Shown here: piece after piece, positions 46,123-57,989 of the stretch
How positions within the stretch are numbered: the stretch's first letter is position 1
Layout of the letters: each line of letters starts with the position of its first letter
NCBI GenBank assembly: GCA_958450365.1
Contig: CAUEEP010000937.1
Coordinates: 744,501 to 808,500, forward strand
DNA length: 64,000 nucleotides
Reading direction: 5' to 3'
Origin: Mesorhabditis belari
Taxonomy: Eukaryota; Nematoda; Chromadorea; Rhabditida; Rhabditidae
Program-made: the position numbers and the translations under genes
Notes under the pieces: generated by a model
The model's input: the letters and a program-made list of their open reading frames with translations, nothing else
Databases searched by the model: none
Told to the model about the DNA's origin: nothing

Positions 46123-46495
46123 CAATTAGTCGATCCTCCCCCCGAAGGCCTTCAATTCCTTTGTGTAGCGTTCCTTGTCAGCCTTGGCTTTCTCCTCCCA
46201 TTCGGACTTGTCCTCGAGTTTTTTCCATTCAGCACCGGCTGCCTAGAATGAAACTACCTATACTAACTGGACGAATCACAAAGCTTACCTTAAGAACCTT
46301 ATTAGGTTTGACGGTTTCGGCGAGACGGGCGCGATTTTCGCCAAGCCTGATACAAGATAAACTATACGAAACCAGTGAAGACAAACATTACCAGATAAAG
46401 TAAGCCGTGAGGTTTCGCTTGGGAGCACCGCCACCATTCTTCTGTGAGACCTTTGGCACTTCTTGCGAGTCACTTTCTTTAGTTGATCGAGCCAT
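46123..46495 (-). CDS. Small HMG-box protein A (left arm)
   Basis: Three exons encode about 92 residues: a short polar N-terminus (MARSTKESDSQE) and one HMG box (APKRNLTAYFIWLGENRARL, then LKAAGAEWKKLEDKSEWEEK and KADKERYTKEL), ending GGGSTN. The P-K-R...Y-x-x-W and W/Y core positions of the L-shaped HMG fold are present. Single-box proteins of this size (yeast Nhp6, worm HMG-1.1 type) bind DNA non-specifically in chromatin. Start ATG 46495 lies eight bases after 'ttttgttcag'. It differs from the right-arm copy at least at two residues (K/R after VP; A/S in ENRxRL). The next gene of the same type starts upstream on the same strand. Confidence 0.85.
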
Positions 46496-46812
46496 TTGTT
46501 CTCTGAACAAAAATATCTAATAACTTTTTCCCAAGCTTTGCTCGGAGCACATCCATAAAATCGGCACAATTAGCTATCGTTACACAAAAGTTACAATAAT
46601 TAAGTGTTGAAAACACCACTAACTTCATCCAAAACTCGCGAAACAATTTATTGAACAGGGGGTTTAAATTAAATTGGAAAGTGATCAAAAACAGAGGAAT
46701 TCTTTAAAGTAAGAGCCAAATGGGCAAATCAACGTAATGCAAGGGCACAAATATGCAATAATAATAGCAACAGTAATAGCAATGATAGCAATAACAAGTC
46801 GAAGCCGAGGAT

Positions 46813-47340
46813 TTATTTTGAGGCCTTGTGAACTTCCATTTCCTTCGAATATCGCTCTTTGTCAGCGCTGGCTTGTTTCTCCCACTTTGAACGATCTTTG
46901 ACATTTTTCCATTCAGCTCCGGCAGCCTAAACAAAACGCTAAAATTTTATCCAAAATCTTAATTATTTGTTTTTATTTCTCATTCACACAGCTTGCAATA
47001 ATTCTACTAGTCAAGATAGGATCTTGCGTGTAAAGACTCGCAGCCATTCGATGGTACCATAAACCTTCAGCCATGTCAAAATTAACAGTCAATTTTAATG
47101 CTCTTAACTAATCTAATCAAAAAAAGTTCTAAAGATAAAGTGGCAATTCAAAAACAGTCATACCTTAGCCACAGCAGTAACGGACATTCCAGGCTTGGTG
47201 AGGCGAGGGCGGTTTTCGGCAAGCCAAAGCATGTATGCAGAGAGGGCTCGCTTGGGCGCCTTCTCCTCCTTCTTCGTCGGCTTGATGATCGGTGTTCCCG
47301 CGTACATGCGGGCTGTTTGTTTCTGCCTTGCAGGTGCCAT
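46813..47340 (-). CDS. Small HMG-box protein B (left arm)
   Basis: Two exons (47340-47164 and 46926-46813; intron about 237 nt) encode 96 residues. A basic N-terminus (MAPARQKQTARMYAGTP) precedes one HMG box: KAPKRALSAYMLWLAENRPR, then VAKVAGAEWKNVKDRSKWEK and ADKERYSKEM, ending VHKASK. The sequence resembles Nhp6/HMG-1.1 proteins and the HMG box of SSRP1. The start follows 'tttttcag' directly. It is followed 317 bp downstream by HMG gene A on the same strand, so they are a tandem pair and perhaps co-transcribed. The protein matches the right-arm copy where I compared them. Confidence 0.88.
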
Positions 47341-47499
47341 CTGAAAAAAGGTAATGAACTCAAGAGAGCAGATTCAAAAGAGAAATAGTTGAAAGGGCTG
47401 CGTTATCTAATTGGGTTAATCGATAGTCAATTGATGCTAATTGATTGAATGCACTCAGACATAAATGAAAATAAACGTTCTTAAAGCAGATAAAAGTTG

Positions 47500-48850
47500 G
47501 GTTCAGATCCGCAAACATGGGGCTGGGGCAATTGCGACGTTTTTTGCGCAACTTTTTCCGAGTTTTAAAAAAGCTCCCTAAAACTAAATATAGAACACAT
47601 TGTGAACATTTGGAGTGGCTGTAGTTTGGGGTTGTAGAATCCGAATATCGACATTTCAAAACGATTAGAAGCAATCTGGTAAATGCGCAAGGGGATCTCC
47701 TAACAAACATACCCCAAACTACACAGAAAATCAACTTTTTAAACACAAAACGTTCAATAATTCGTTTTAAGGAGCTTTTTTTAAGTTGAGATGTACAAAA
47801 TGAAGTCAAAATCGTAAAGATTGGCTCGCTTAGAAGTTTATTAGAAGAGAGTTGCGCAAAAAAGTTGGCGGAAAGTAGAAATATGCTAGAAAAATTACCC
47901 GCCAAAGCGCGTTCGAAATAAAGATATTCAATCGAAAAATTGAAATGTTTAGGCTTTGTAAGGGACCTGAATCACTTAATTAATTGAATATCCTTTAGTT
48001 AAAAGTATAAAGTATGGTATAAAAGTCTGATTCAATCTTCACAACTGGGTGTGGCTACTATGCGCCAAATTTTTGGCGCAACTGGGTCATTTGCGCAACT
48101 ACCGTAAATACTGTAATAGTACCCCACCCCTCTCGTACAGTCGCGTAGTCGCTAAAGTTTTTTAGTATTTATGAATACAAAGTGGGCTCTATCACAAAAA
48201 ACGATCTTTAGGGGCAAGACAAGCGAATAAGTGATATTCAAAATCAAAGCATCGAATAGGATTTCACAGAAAAGAGCTACTTTTCTGTTTTCTGCACATC
48301 ATACATAAGTAATCGAATTTCTTTAGCTATAACTTTTAGCTAGTATGTTTGTTAGGAGATCCCCTTGCGCATTTACTCGAAATTTTAGCTATAACTTTAA
48401 CATTTTATGGCAAAAAAAATCCTATAGAAAACGCATTCTCGCGCGGATGTGCCCCCTTTTTAATTGTAACGAGGGCATCGCCCTACAGTAAATACTGTAA
48501 TAGTACCCCACTCCTCTCGTACAGTCGGCGTAGTCGCAAAAGTTTTTTAGTTTTTAGTTTAAAAGTTTTTTTCAACTACTTTCAAAAAATGCGTCTTTAG
48601 TATAAAAAAAATAGCCCTGAATTTCAGATATCTTTTGATAACCAAGCGCGCATTGTGGCATAAAAAAGTGGCGGGAAAAACGCGTTCAAAGCTAGACTAC
48701 GCAACATTGCGCACCGTCATTATGAGGGTGGCGTACTATTACGGTATTTACGGTAGGTTTTTTGCGCAACTCACCATAACTTTCTTCTAAGTGAGCCAAT
48801 TTTTATGATTTTGGTGTCATTTTGTTACACTTGCTCGTTTCCTATTTCAC
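47500..48850. mobile_element. Cluster of nested foldback elements (left arm)
   Basis: Non-coding DNA between HMG gene B and the MSP gene. It contains 'ttgcgcaa' foldback pieces (47510-47880 and 48760-48830), and a 'cgtaaatactgtaatagta' foldback split by another element (48105-48210, inserted 'tttaggggcaag'...'gggcatcgcc' at 48212-48485). A complete copy of the 'cgtaaatactg' type is at 48486-48757. Compared with the right arm, about 336 bp are missing near 47620. Confidence 0.7.
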
Positions 48851-48882
48851 CTAATCTTTCATTTTAAAGTAAACTGACGCCG

Positions 48883-50445
48883 ATGGAGTCCAGCACTGGT
48901 CAAAGGGAGCAAAACGATGATCCGGTTCGTTTTCTCTTAACCTTTTTTTTAAAATTTTATATTCATCTTGTGAATAAACAAAATTTTTGCATGTTACATA
49001 TTTTCTTTAGACAATTTCAACACCACAAACACCATCTGACAGCGCACAGAGCACAGAGCGGGCATGATGAGGTTGGTTCGGTTTTCAATGTTATTTTTTT
49101 CAAAAAGACAACCGTTAAACTTATTGTTTAGACACAGAAATCGATTCGAGATGACGAAACACAAGAGAAGCTGCCAGGGAAAGGCGCAAAGGACAGCCGA
49201 GGAAAGCCCGGCTCGAAAGAACTCTTGAAAATGCGTAGAGTGGGTTTTTGATCGTTTAGCAAATGTTGACTAAATTTTAGACGAAACTGAAGAAAGATGT
49301 TTCACCGAGTGCCGCCGCTCCTCCAAAAGGCGTCCAAATCAAGGCAAAGCCTGAATTTTTCGAGGAACTTTTGTGGGTAATTAATCTTTGATACCTTGAT
49401 TCATTTTCACATTCAGAACTTGGGTAAACGAATATGAGATGGTGTTGACAACAGAAAAGGGACTCATCGAATTCGGAGGAATCGAGGACGACAATTACAC
49501 AAGGCTCTGCTCTCATGTCAAGCTCAAGAATTCGACTCACTATGTGAGTTTGGTTTGATTGTAGGGCATTAGAAATAAAAAAAATTTTGTGTTTTATTTT
49601 TTCTGCTTAGAGTATTCTCTTCAATGTCAGCAAGCCTGGCCCTAGTTACTTTACCGTGAAACCGAGAGTTTGTTTTAGATGCTTGCAACTTTATATTTGA
49701 CTTTGGTTGGGCGTTATCAAGCCGGGCGAAGAGAAGACAATCTATTGTACATTCAGCGCAAAGAACGCTCCCGCGATTCCTCCAGATGCCGCTTTTTCCT
49801 ACAGGTAAATGTTTGCTGAATAAAAACTTATATATTAGCACGATTTGATGCAAAGACAAATAGCGTGCAACATATGCTGCAAGTAATTATTCATGTTCAT
49901 TAACCTTTCTTCAATCTCTTTTTAGCATCTTCCAATTGCCGGTGAGCAAAGGTCGAGTGAATTGGCTTCTTGAAGCGCCAAACGGAAACGATTCGCGACT
50001 TCGAAGGGTAAGTTGGAATTTTTGTCGTTTACAAAATAGGTCTCAATGTAACGCTATCAAAATTTCACTCATAAACCCCTTGTTCAGTTCTGGAACGAGC
50101 AGATCTCCTACCTGAAACCTCAAAAGAAAGGCGCACAGCAGCAATATCTTCTTCGATTGCCTGTGTGTTTTGTCGCTGAAAAAAACGGGTGAGTTTGAAT
50201 TTTTAACCAACAAACAATGTTATTTTTGTAGTAACTGTTTGTTTTTAGATGTGATCAACGTCGTCATCGCCATGTGGTTAAACCGATCATTTACGTGGAT
50301 AATCAAGGTATGTTTTGTAACAAACCGAAAGTTTTTATTGATTTCTCACCTTCAATGTTAGGTTCTTTCAGCAATCGCTGAGCCCGACTATGACACGGAT
50401 CAACAATCGATGAAAAGCGATCAATTGCCAAGTGCTCAAGGATAA
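48883..50445 (+). CDS. MSP-domain protein (left arm)
   Basis: The confident part starts with the exon at about 49137 (SIRDDETQEKLPGKGAKDS) and runs through exons near 49280, 49416, 49610, 49720, 49925, 50087 and 50240 to the stop at 50443-50445. The MSP (major sperm protein) fold is seen in LKNSTHYSILFNVSKPGPSY, FTVKPR, KPGEEKTIYCTFSAKNAP and later FQLPVSKGRVNWLLEAP. MSP-domain proteins include sperm cytoskeletal proteins and VAP-like ER adaptors; this longer one (about 300 residues) has no FFAT-binding signature that I can confirm. The 5' end is unsure: ATG 48883 begins a short exon (MESSTGQREQNDDP) whose phase to the next exon is not resolved. An odd 42/54-nt interruption lies in the domain at 49668. 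Confidence 0.7.
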
Positions 50446-50684
50446 ATCGATTGACGATGTAAATAGGTTATTTTTCACTCGCACTTTTAACAGTTAATGA
50501 TGTTTTTAATGGTAATAAAGATTTTACATGCTTATACTTTATGAAATGAGGCAGGATCGTTACAAAACATTTAATTACAACATTACAAAAGAAACTCAGA
50601 TAATTGTTTTATTCCCTGTACAAATTCTCCGCTCCTTGTCCACTTCCCTCAAAATTTGGTATTGGTTCCTAGAGCAGCTAATAA

Positions 50685-53236
50685 TTAAGAGTCTCCACGT
50701 GTTACCCTTGATTCTTGTTTAGGCTGTGGAGTTGCTTCTCGTGATTGGGTTTCTCCGAGCTGCGTAAAAGATTCCTGCGTCTTTGGCGGAGAATGGCAAG
50801 TCTGAAGCAATGTTGTTAGTTAATAAAATCGGAAAACATTAATCATTAGGCAACTTACTGGTGATAGAAGTGACGAACAGTCGATTGGCAAAACGGCGGT
50901 CCCACTCTGGCTGACGGCCGCGCGACTCACTCCTTTAGAAGTTTTCTAATAAAGTAAAGCTCGAGTGAATTAAATAGCAAACTCACATTCGATCGCTGGA
51001 TTCGCTCCGAGTCCATTTCCGTGTCGAATTGTGTGTCGTCGGCTCTTTCCTAAGTAATAGCATTAGTTTGAGTCACAAGCGAATCATTAACCTCATTAAT
51101 CGTCCATTCTCTCGTCTCATCGGGAAGTTGCTTGCAGAAATGTTTGAACGTTTTCTCCTTCGTCTCGCATTCTTTCCATAGAATTTCGGTTTGGGTTGGG
51201 TGTTGCTTGTTGGTCAGCTAAACTATGATCATCTACGACGAACACGCATGACTAACCGACTCAAATTCTGCTGGTACAAAGTCCTTCGTTTGAGACAATG
51301 ATTCTACCTTGATTTGACTGTTGATTCCAATGAAAAACTAAAAAAAAAGATTTTTTAAATCTTTCACCAAAAACAAAACCTCTTTTGCAATCTTTTTCTT
51401 TTTCGAGAAGATCAGCTGGTTAAGTAGATCCGTGGGAGAAAGCCAATAGAAGACCGTCCCCTAAATGAAATAAATTTCAATGCGCGCCATAAACAAACCT
51501 TTTGGAGAAGGAGAGTATTTTGTGAAACGGCCAAGATTTCCCGATTTCGATATATTTCGGCTAAATGAAAAAAGATTGAAAATAGTTTAAATTTGCTCAC
51601 TTTCACACAACTCCTTCAGTAATTCAATGCCATGAATGATCGGAGCGATATAGTTGTTTTTGTCAACAATCAGACCGCCAACGTAAATCACAAAAATCCT
51701 TCTAAATTGATTGCTTGATTTGAGCAAAAGTGCGAAGTTTACTTGATGATTTCCCCTTTTCGACATACAATTGTATCCCTTTTTGTCTGGTAGAGTACAC
51801 TAGAGTTCATCGCCTGAAATTGTCAAATAGAAATCCGAGTAGATTTTTAAACAGCTTTAAAGTTAGTGCAAAATAGAAATCGGCAGCGCTAATCCGTTCA
51901 TTTATTGTAACCAATGGGAGAGTAAGGCAAAATACTCAAAAGTAATCACCTGATGAGCCATACGCAAATCGAATCCCTTTTCTTTAAGTTTTGGATGAGC
52001 AGAAAAAAGCATCTAAACATTGATTTTAATTATCTGAACCAGATCACCGCAACCTGTATCAGGTTCAGCTTTGCTGGCTGTGGAATCTCGCCAGGTCCAA
52101 TCGGTTCTTTCAGCCAAGCGAGCACCGATTGATCCTCGTGTGGTTTAGCGCGTCGATTCTTTGACCACACACTGTCCGAACCATCCTAAAAGAAAAAAAA
52201 ATGAAAGAATAATGGTCGAAAGTATTCCATTTGCCAGTTAGTTTAAAATAAAACGTCCCTGTATTTCTCCAAAGACTTCCTCCATCAAATCCTCGAGACT
52301 CACGTAGCCAAGCAATTGTGACGGTCCATCGCATCTAAATTTTAAAACTAGGATCTACTCGCCAAAGTTTAAAAGTTTAAAAAGCTTCTAGCGTCATAAA
52401 AGTTTAAAAAATTTACCTAACAACAGTATACATGTGATTCTGTGTCCTTAACATTTCGATCAACACGACAATCACCGGTGTGTCCGCCAAAACGACTCGG
52501 ATCTAAAATTTTTGTTCTTTCGATACGTTTCCAAAGACGCACCTCTGGTTTCTGGTCGAATCCACTTAGATATTTCCCAATTGTCAGCGTTGGGCTCAAT
52601 GGTACTGTTAGCAAATCCTGAAGTAATTGATAAATTCACAAAAAACCTAAAAACCAACTCACTCTTGTATTGAGGATATATCTCATCAAATTGTTCGTCT
52701 CAAAGATCGGCACTCTCGTATAACCCTTCTCGGCAATCACAAAAAGCAACTAAATCATGAAAAGTTATGTATCTTTATAACTTTTCATGATTTAGTTGCT
52801 TTTTGTGAACCAAAGGAAACCTTTTCATCAAGAATATCCTTGTCAGTGAGTCGAAAAATGTCCTCAACATGCGTGTGTACTTGACTGACAACCGTTTTCT
52901 GCAAGTTCTGGATCCGTTTGAGAATTTCTAAAAGAAAACAAATGGAGAACTGGAGGAGAACAATCTGGAGAACAATCTGGAGGAGTGTCAAAGTCTTCGA
53001 AACCTTCTTCCGTAGACGATCGAATGTTTTGGCTCACTAATTCTATCGCTTCAACTTTTGTGTACTTGGCCATTTCTCTAGAACAACTTTATTTTATTGA
53101 ACACGTGTAAAGCTAACCGCCCAAGGAAACAATTGATAAGTCGAGCAACTGGATAACAAACAGGAGACAACGCGAACAGGCAAAACCACGTGAAATATCG
53201 AGTCATCCATGAAATTATCAAGCCACGGCGATGACA
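50685..53236 (-). pseudogene. CNNM gene, 5'-truncated inverted copy (left arm)
   Basis: This mirrors 55198-57750. It holds the last part of the DUF21 domain, the CBS pair (GYTRVPIFE; LGYVSLEDLMEEVFGE), the cyclic-nucleotide-binding-like domain and the C-terminal tail, but not the signal peptide, extracellular part or first membrane segments. It begins inside the exon coding VICHRRG. Without the 5' exons it cannot make a complete transporter, though all retained exons look intact. Small differences from the right copy occur in the last exon (for example TKL versus TQL). Confidence 0.8.
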
Positions 53237-53540
53237 AGATTTAGGGGCAAGACAAGCGAATAAGTGATATTCAAAATCAAAGCATCGAATAGGATTTCAC
53301 AGAAAAGAGCTACTTTTCTGTTTTCTGCACATCATACATATGACGCAGAAAAATGTGCTGAATTCAATGGTGAAAGAATTATCAAAAAAATCTACAAGAC
53401 GGCTTTTGATAATTCTTTCACCATTGAATTCAGCACATTTTCTGCGTTAAATGGCTATTCAAACGTAAAAATCCTATAGAAAACGCATTCTCGCGCGGAT
53501 GTGCCCCCCCTTTTTTAATTGTAACGAGGGCATCGCCGGC
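53237..53540. mobile_element. Foldback-bearing element at the inner palindrome junction
   Basis: It starts 'tttaggggcaagacaagcg' and ends 'aacgagggcatcgcc', the same ends as the element inside each arm at 48212-48485. The centre is a different ~100-bp hairpin ('gtgctgaattcaatggtgaa' and its inverse). It lies immediately at the left-arm/spacer border. Confidence 0.7.
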
Positions 53541-53846
53541 GTGTTGTTAACTGAATATCTTAAAATTTCGCGTGTAAAGGGCGGGTTAATAGAAAACCAT
53601 TATTTGAAAGGAGCACACTCTACTGGCCTTACTTTATATTGAAAGTTAGCGAATAATTGAACATGCTGTATTTGGTCTTAAAATTTCGCCAATAAAGCAT
53701 GTTCTAAAGTCTATAAAGAGTCGTATGAAGCTTTTCTCTTCGGTTTGAATCCGAATCGAGTGCCCTACATTAAATTAGCATTTAAAACCCGTTCTCTCTA
53801 ACGTCTCAAAAAGCTTCATTGTCATTTCATCTCTCTTAACCTTTAA

Positions 53847-56800
53847 ATGCGGTCTTTTCTAATCTTGATTCACTTTATTTTCTGTTTCTTTTACTCAGTC
53901 AAGTTTGTCCATTCAGTTCTTTATTGTTCAATCAATTTCATTTGAGTTTACAATCGTTATTCGGCGTGAAAAAGACATCTGATGGTGACGATCCTCGACA
54001 TCCGACAATTAATGTGGCACAAGATGTCGCCAAGTAAGTTCATTTTTGGTTTTGTTCATTTTTTTGAAAGAAAATGAGTAAATTTTGTTTACCTATTGAT
54101 TGGAATTCTATAATTTTGAGTTTAGAGTTGCGATTTATGGAAAGAACTTGAATCCATCACGGTTTTACTTTGCGATCGAGTGTGACAAAGATCGTGACAA
54201 AGAGATTCCGATCAGGGTCGTCAATTTTTTCAAGGAAAGCGTCATCATTGAGGTTTTTTTGGTTGTTGTTGTTTTTATACAGTTTATTGTTTGTTTCAAT
54301 TTGTTGTTTTTATACAGTTTATTTGAACGTTTTAACGTTTGTTTCGTTTGTTTTAAAATCATTAAGGCGAATTTCTCAAGCGCAAACAAGAAAGTCGTCT
54401 ACAACATTTGCCATCCAAATGGTGTTCACTTTTCATCGATCCTTTCTGAAACGGTAAATTATTTCAAGCTTTCATACACCCATATTTAGGGCCGGGTATC
54501 GTTTATCGTCCAGAAGGAAACCTACGACATTTGGCAACGTTTTGCAATGATGGCTGGCTGTGTGTTGCTCATTATGTTGTCTGGTGAGCTTTTGCAATGA
54601 ATGCTTTGATGTTGATTGATGTTGATGTTGATTGGTGTTGATTGATGTTGATGTTGATGTTGATGTTTTTTTTCTGATTCAGTGTTTAGCTACGTTTTCC
54701 GGCTTAAACTTTGCGCTCATTTGCCTTTCCGTGAAACATTTAGAGTTGATCGCTCGACACGGGAACAAGAAAGAAAGTGTGAGTGTTATTGATTTAATGA
54801 TTTACATAGTTTATAGATCTTTTTGAACTTGCTACTTTGCTTAAGTACCTAACTTAAGCAACTTAAGTTGCTTAAGTTACTTTTTAAAATTTTGCTTTAG
54901 AAACGCGCCAAAGAGATGATCAAGCTGCGAAAGTACGGAAATTGGATCATTTGCACCTATGCCACTTTGAACGTTTTTGTTAACACTGTGCTCACGATTC
55001 TCTCTGAGAAGGCTTTTCCGGTAAATGAAGAAGGATTTTTAACTGAATACCTATTTTTTTAAAGGACTCATGGGGTGTGGGGAAACAAATAGCGGAAATT
55101 TTTATTCCCGCAGTTTTTATCGTCGCTTTTGGAGAGTTAACACCACAGGTGAGTAGCATTTGCTTTTTGAGTTGCTCAACTTGTAATTTAGGTTATTTGT
55201 CATCGCCGTGGCTTGATAATTTCATGGATGACTCGATATTTCACGTGGTTTTGCCTGTTCGCGTTGTCTCCTGTTTGTTATCCAGTTGCTCGACTTATCA
55301 ATTGTTTCCTTGGGCGGTTAGCTTTACACGTGTTCAATAAAATAAAGTTGTTCTAGAGAAATGGCCAAGTACACAAAAGTTGAAGCGATAGAATTAGTGA
55401 GCCAAAACATTCGATCGTCTACGGAAGAAGGTTTCGAAGACTTTGACACTCCTCCAGATTGTTCTCCAGATTGTTCTCCTCCAGTTCTCCATTTGTTTTC
55501 TTTTAGAAATTCTCAAACGGATCCAGAACTTGCAGAAAACGGTTGTCAGTCAAGTACACACGCATGTTGAGGACATTTTTCGACTCACTGACAAGGATAT
55601 TCTTGATGAAAAGGTTTCCTTTGGTTCACAAAAAGCAACTAAATCATGAAAAGTTATAAAGATACATAACTTTTCATGATTTAGTTGCTTTTTGTGATTG
55701 CCGAGAAGGGTTATACGAGAGTGCCGATCTTTGAGACGAACAATTTGATGAGATATATCCTCAATACAAGAGTGAGTTGGTTTTTAGGTTTTTTGTGAAT
55801 TTATCAATTACTTCAGGATTTGCTAACAGTACCATTGAGCCCAACGCTGACAATTGGGAAATATCTAAGTGGATTCGACCAGAAACCAGAGGTGCGTCTT
55901 TGGAAACGTATCGAAAGAACAAAAATTTTAGATCCGAGTCGTTTTGGCGGACACACCGGTGATTGTCGTGTTGATCGAAATGTTAAGGACACAGAATCAC
56001 ATGTATACTGTTGTTAGGTAAATTTTTTAAACTTTTATGACGCTAGAAGCTTTTTAAACTTTTAAACTTTGGCGAGTAGATCCTAGTTTTAAAATTTAGA
56101 TGCGATGGACCGTCACAATTGCTTGGCTACGTGAGTCTCGAGGATTTGATGGAGGAAGTCTTTGGAGAAATACAGGGACGTTTTATTTTAAACTAACTGG
56201 TAAATGGAATACTTTCGACCATTATTCTTTCATTTTTTTTTTCTTTTAGGATGGTTCGGACAGTGTGTGGTCAAAGAATCGACGCGCTAAACCACACGAG
56301 GATCAATCGGTGCTCGCTTGGCTGAAAGAACCGATTGGACCTGGCGAGATTCCACAGCCAGCAAAGCTGAACCTGATACAGGTTGCGGTGATCTGGTTCA
56401 GATAATTAAAATCAATGTTTAGATGCTTTTTTCTGCTCATCCAAAACTTAAAGAAAAGGGATTCGATTTGCGTATGGCTCATCAGGTGATTACTTTTGAG
56501 TATTTTGCCTTATTCTCCCATTGATTACAGTAAATGAACGGATTAGCGCTGCTGATTTCTATTTTGCACTAACTTTAAAGCTGTTTAAAAATCTACTCGG
56601 ATTTCTATTTGACAATTTCAGGCGATGAACTCTAGTGTACTCTACCAGACAAAAAGGGATACAATTGTATGTCGAAAAGGGGAAATCATCAAGTAAACTT
56701 CGCACTTTTGCTCAAATGAAGCAATCAATTTAGAAGGATTTTTGTGATTTACGTTGGCGGTCTGATTGTTGACAAAAACAACTATATCGCTCCGATCATT

Positions 56801-57750
56801 CATGGCATTGAATTACTGAAGGAGTTGTGTGAAAGTGAGCAAATTTAAACTATTTTTAATCTTTTTTCATTTAGCCGAAATATATCGAAATCGGGAAATC
56901 TTGGCCGTTTCACAAAATACTCTCCTTCTCCAAAAGGTTTGTTTATGGCGCGCATTGAAATTTATTTCATTTAGGGGACGGTCTTCTATTGGCTTTCTCC
57001 CACGGATCTACTTAACCAGCTGATCTTCTCGAAAAAGAAAAAGATTGCAAAAGAGGTTTTGTTTTTGGTGAAAGATTTAAGAAATCTTTTTTTTAGTTTT
57101 TCATTGGAATCAACAGTCAAATCAAGGTAGAATCATTGTCTCAAACGAAGGACTTTGTACCAGCAGAATTTGAGTCGGTTAGTCATGCGTGTTCGTCGTA
57201 GATGATCATAGTTTAGCTGACCAACAAGCAACACCCAACCCAAACCGAAATTCTATGGAAAGAATGCGAGACGAAGGAGAAAACGTTCAAACATTTCTGC
57301 AAGCAACTTCCCGATGAGACGAGAGAATGGACGATTAATGAGGTTAATGATTCGCTTGTGACTCAAACTAATGCTATTACTTAGGAAAGAGCCGACGACA
57401 CACAATTCGACACGGAAATGGACTCGGAGCGAATCCAGCGATCGAATGTGAGTTTGCTATTTAATTCACTCGAATCTTTACTTTATTAGAAAACTTCTAA
57501 AGGAGTGAGTCGCGCGGCCGTCAGCCAGAGTGGGACCGCCGTTTTGCCAATCGACTGTTCGTCACTTATATCACCAGTAAGTTGCCTAATGATTAATGTT
57601 TTCCGATTTTATTAACTAACAACATTGCTTCAGACTTGCCATTCTCCGCCAAAGACGCAGGAATCTTTTACGAAGCTCGGAGAAACCCAATCACGGGAAG
57701 CAACTCCACAGCCTAAACAAGAATCAAGGGTAACACGTGGAGACTCTTAA
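53847..57750 (+). CDS. CNNM (cyclin M / ancient conserved domain) protein, complete copy
   Basis: Known role: plasma-membrane proteins controlling Mg2+ efflux or transport. Exon 1 codes a signal-like start MRSFLILIHFIFCFFYS, with a 44-nt intron inside it. The extracellular part follows (VAIYGKNLNPSRFYFAIE; KESVIIE), then DUF21 membrane segments: FAMMAGCVLLIMLSG, FSGLNFALICLSV, YGNWIICTYATLNVFVNTVL and the hallmark FIVAFGELTPQVICHRRG-type block (AFGELTPQ at about 55125-55149). Exons after 55192 are shared with the left arm: LINCFLGR, EAIELVSQN, DIFRLTDKDILDEK, CBS motifs GYTRVPIFE and LEDLMEEVFGE, then a CNBH-like region and an S/Q-rich tail ending VTRGDS. The 5' exons lie in the spacer and the rest in the right arm, so the gene crosses the arm boundary intact. 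Which worm cnnm paralogue it is cannot be told. Confidence 0.86.
55609..55695 (+). other. CNNM intron with a perfect 28-bp hairpin over its 3' splice site
   Basis: The intron runs from 'gtttcctttgg' to 'catgatttag'. 'aaaaagcaactaaatcatg' plus 'aaaagttat' (28 bp) is followed by an 8-base loop and its perfect inverse, which includes the acceptor AG and the first bases of the next exon (coding LLFV). The mirror is at 52740-52826. Confidence 0.8.
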
Positions 57751-57989
57751 TTATTAGCTGCTCTAGGAACCAATACCAAATTTTGAGGGAAGTGGACAAG
57801 GAGCGGAGAATTTGTACAGGGAATAAAACAATTATCTGAGTTTCTTTTGTAATGTTGTAATTAAATGTTTTGTAACGATCCTGCCTCATTTCATAAAGTA
57901 TAAGCATGTAAAATCTTTATTACCATTAAAAACATCATTAACTGTTAAAAGTGCGAGTGAAAAATAACCTATTTACATCGTCAATCGAT

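Larger units (their letters stand above)
44829..53236. repeat. Left arm of large inverted duplication
   Basis: Sequence here is the near-identical reverse complement of 55198-63923. Paired coordinates sum to about 108434 near the centre and about 108771 outside the ~336-bp indel near 47620. Arms end abruptly on both sides. Genes inside: unknown gene (5'-truncated), two HMG-box genes, MSP-domain gene, and CNNM (5'-truncated). Confidence 0.96.
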
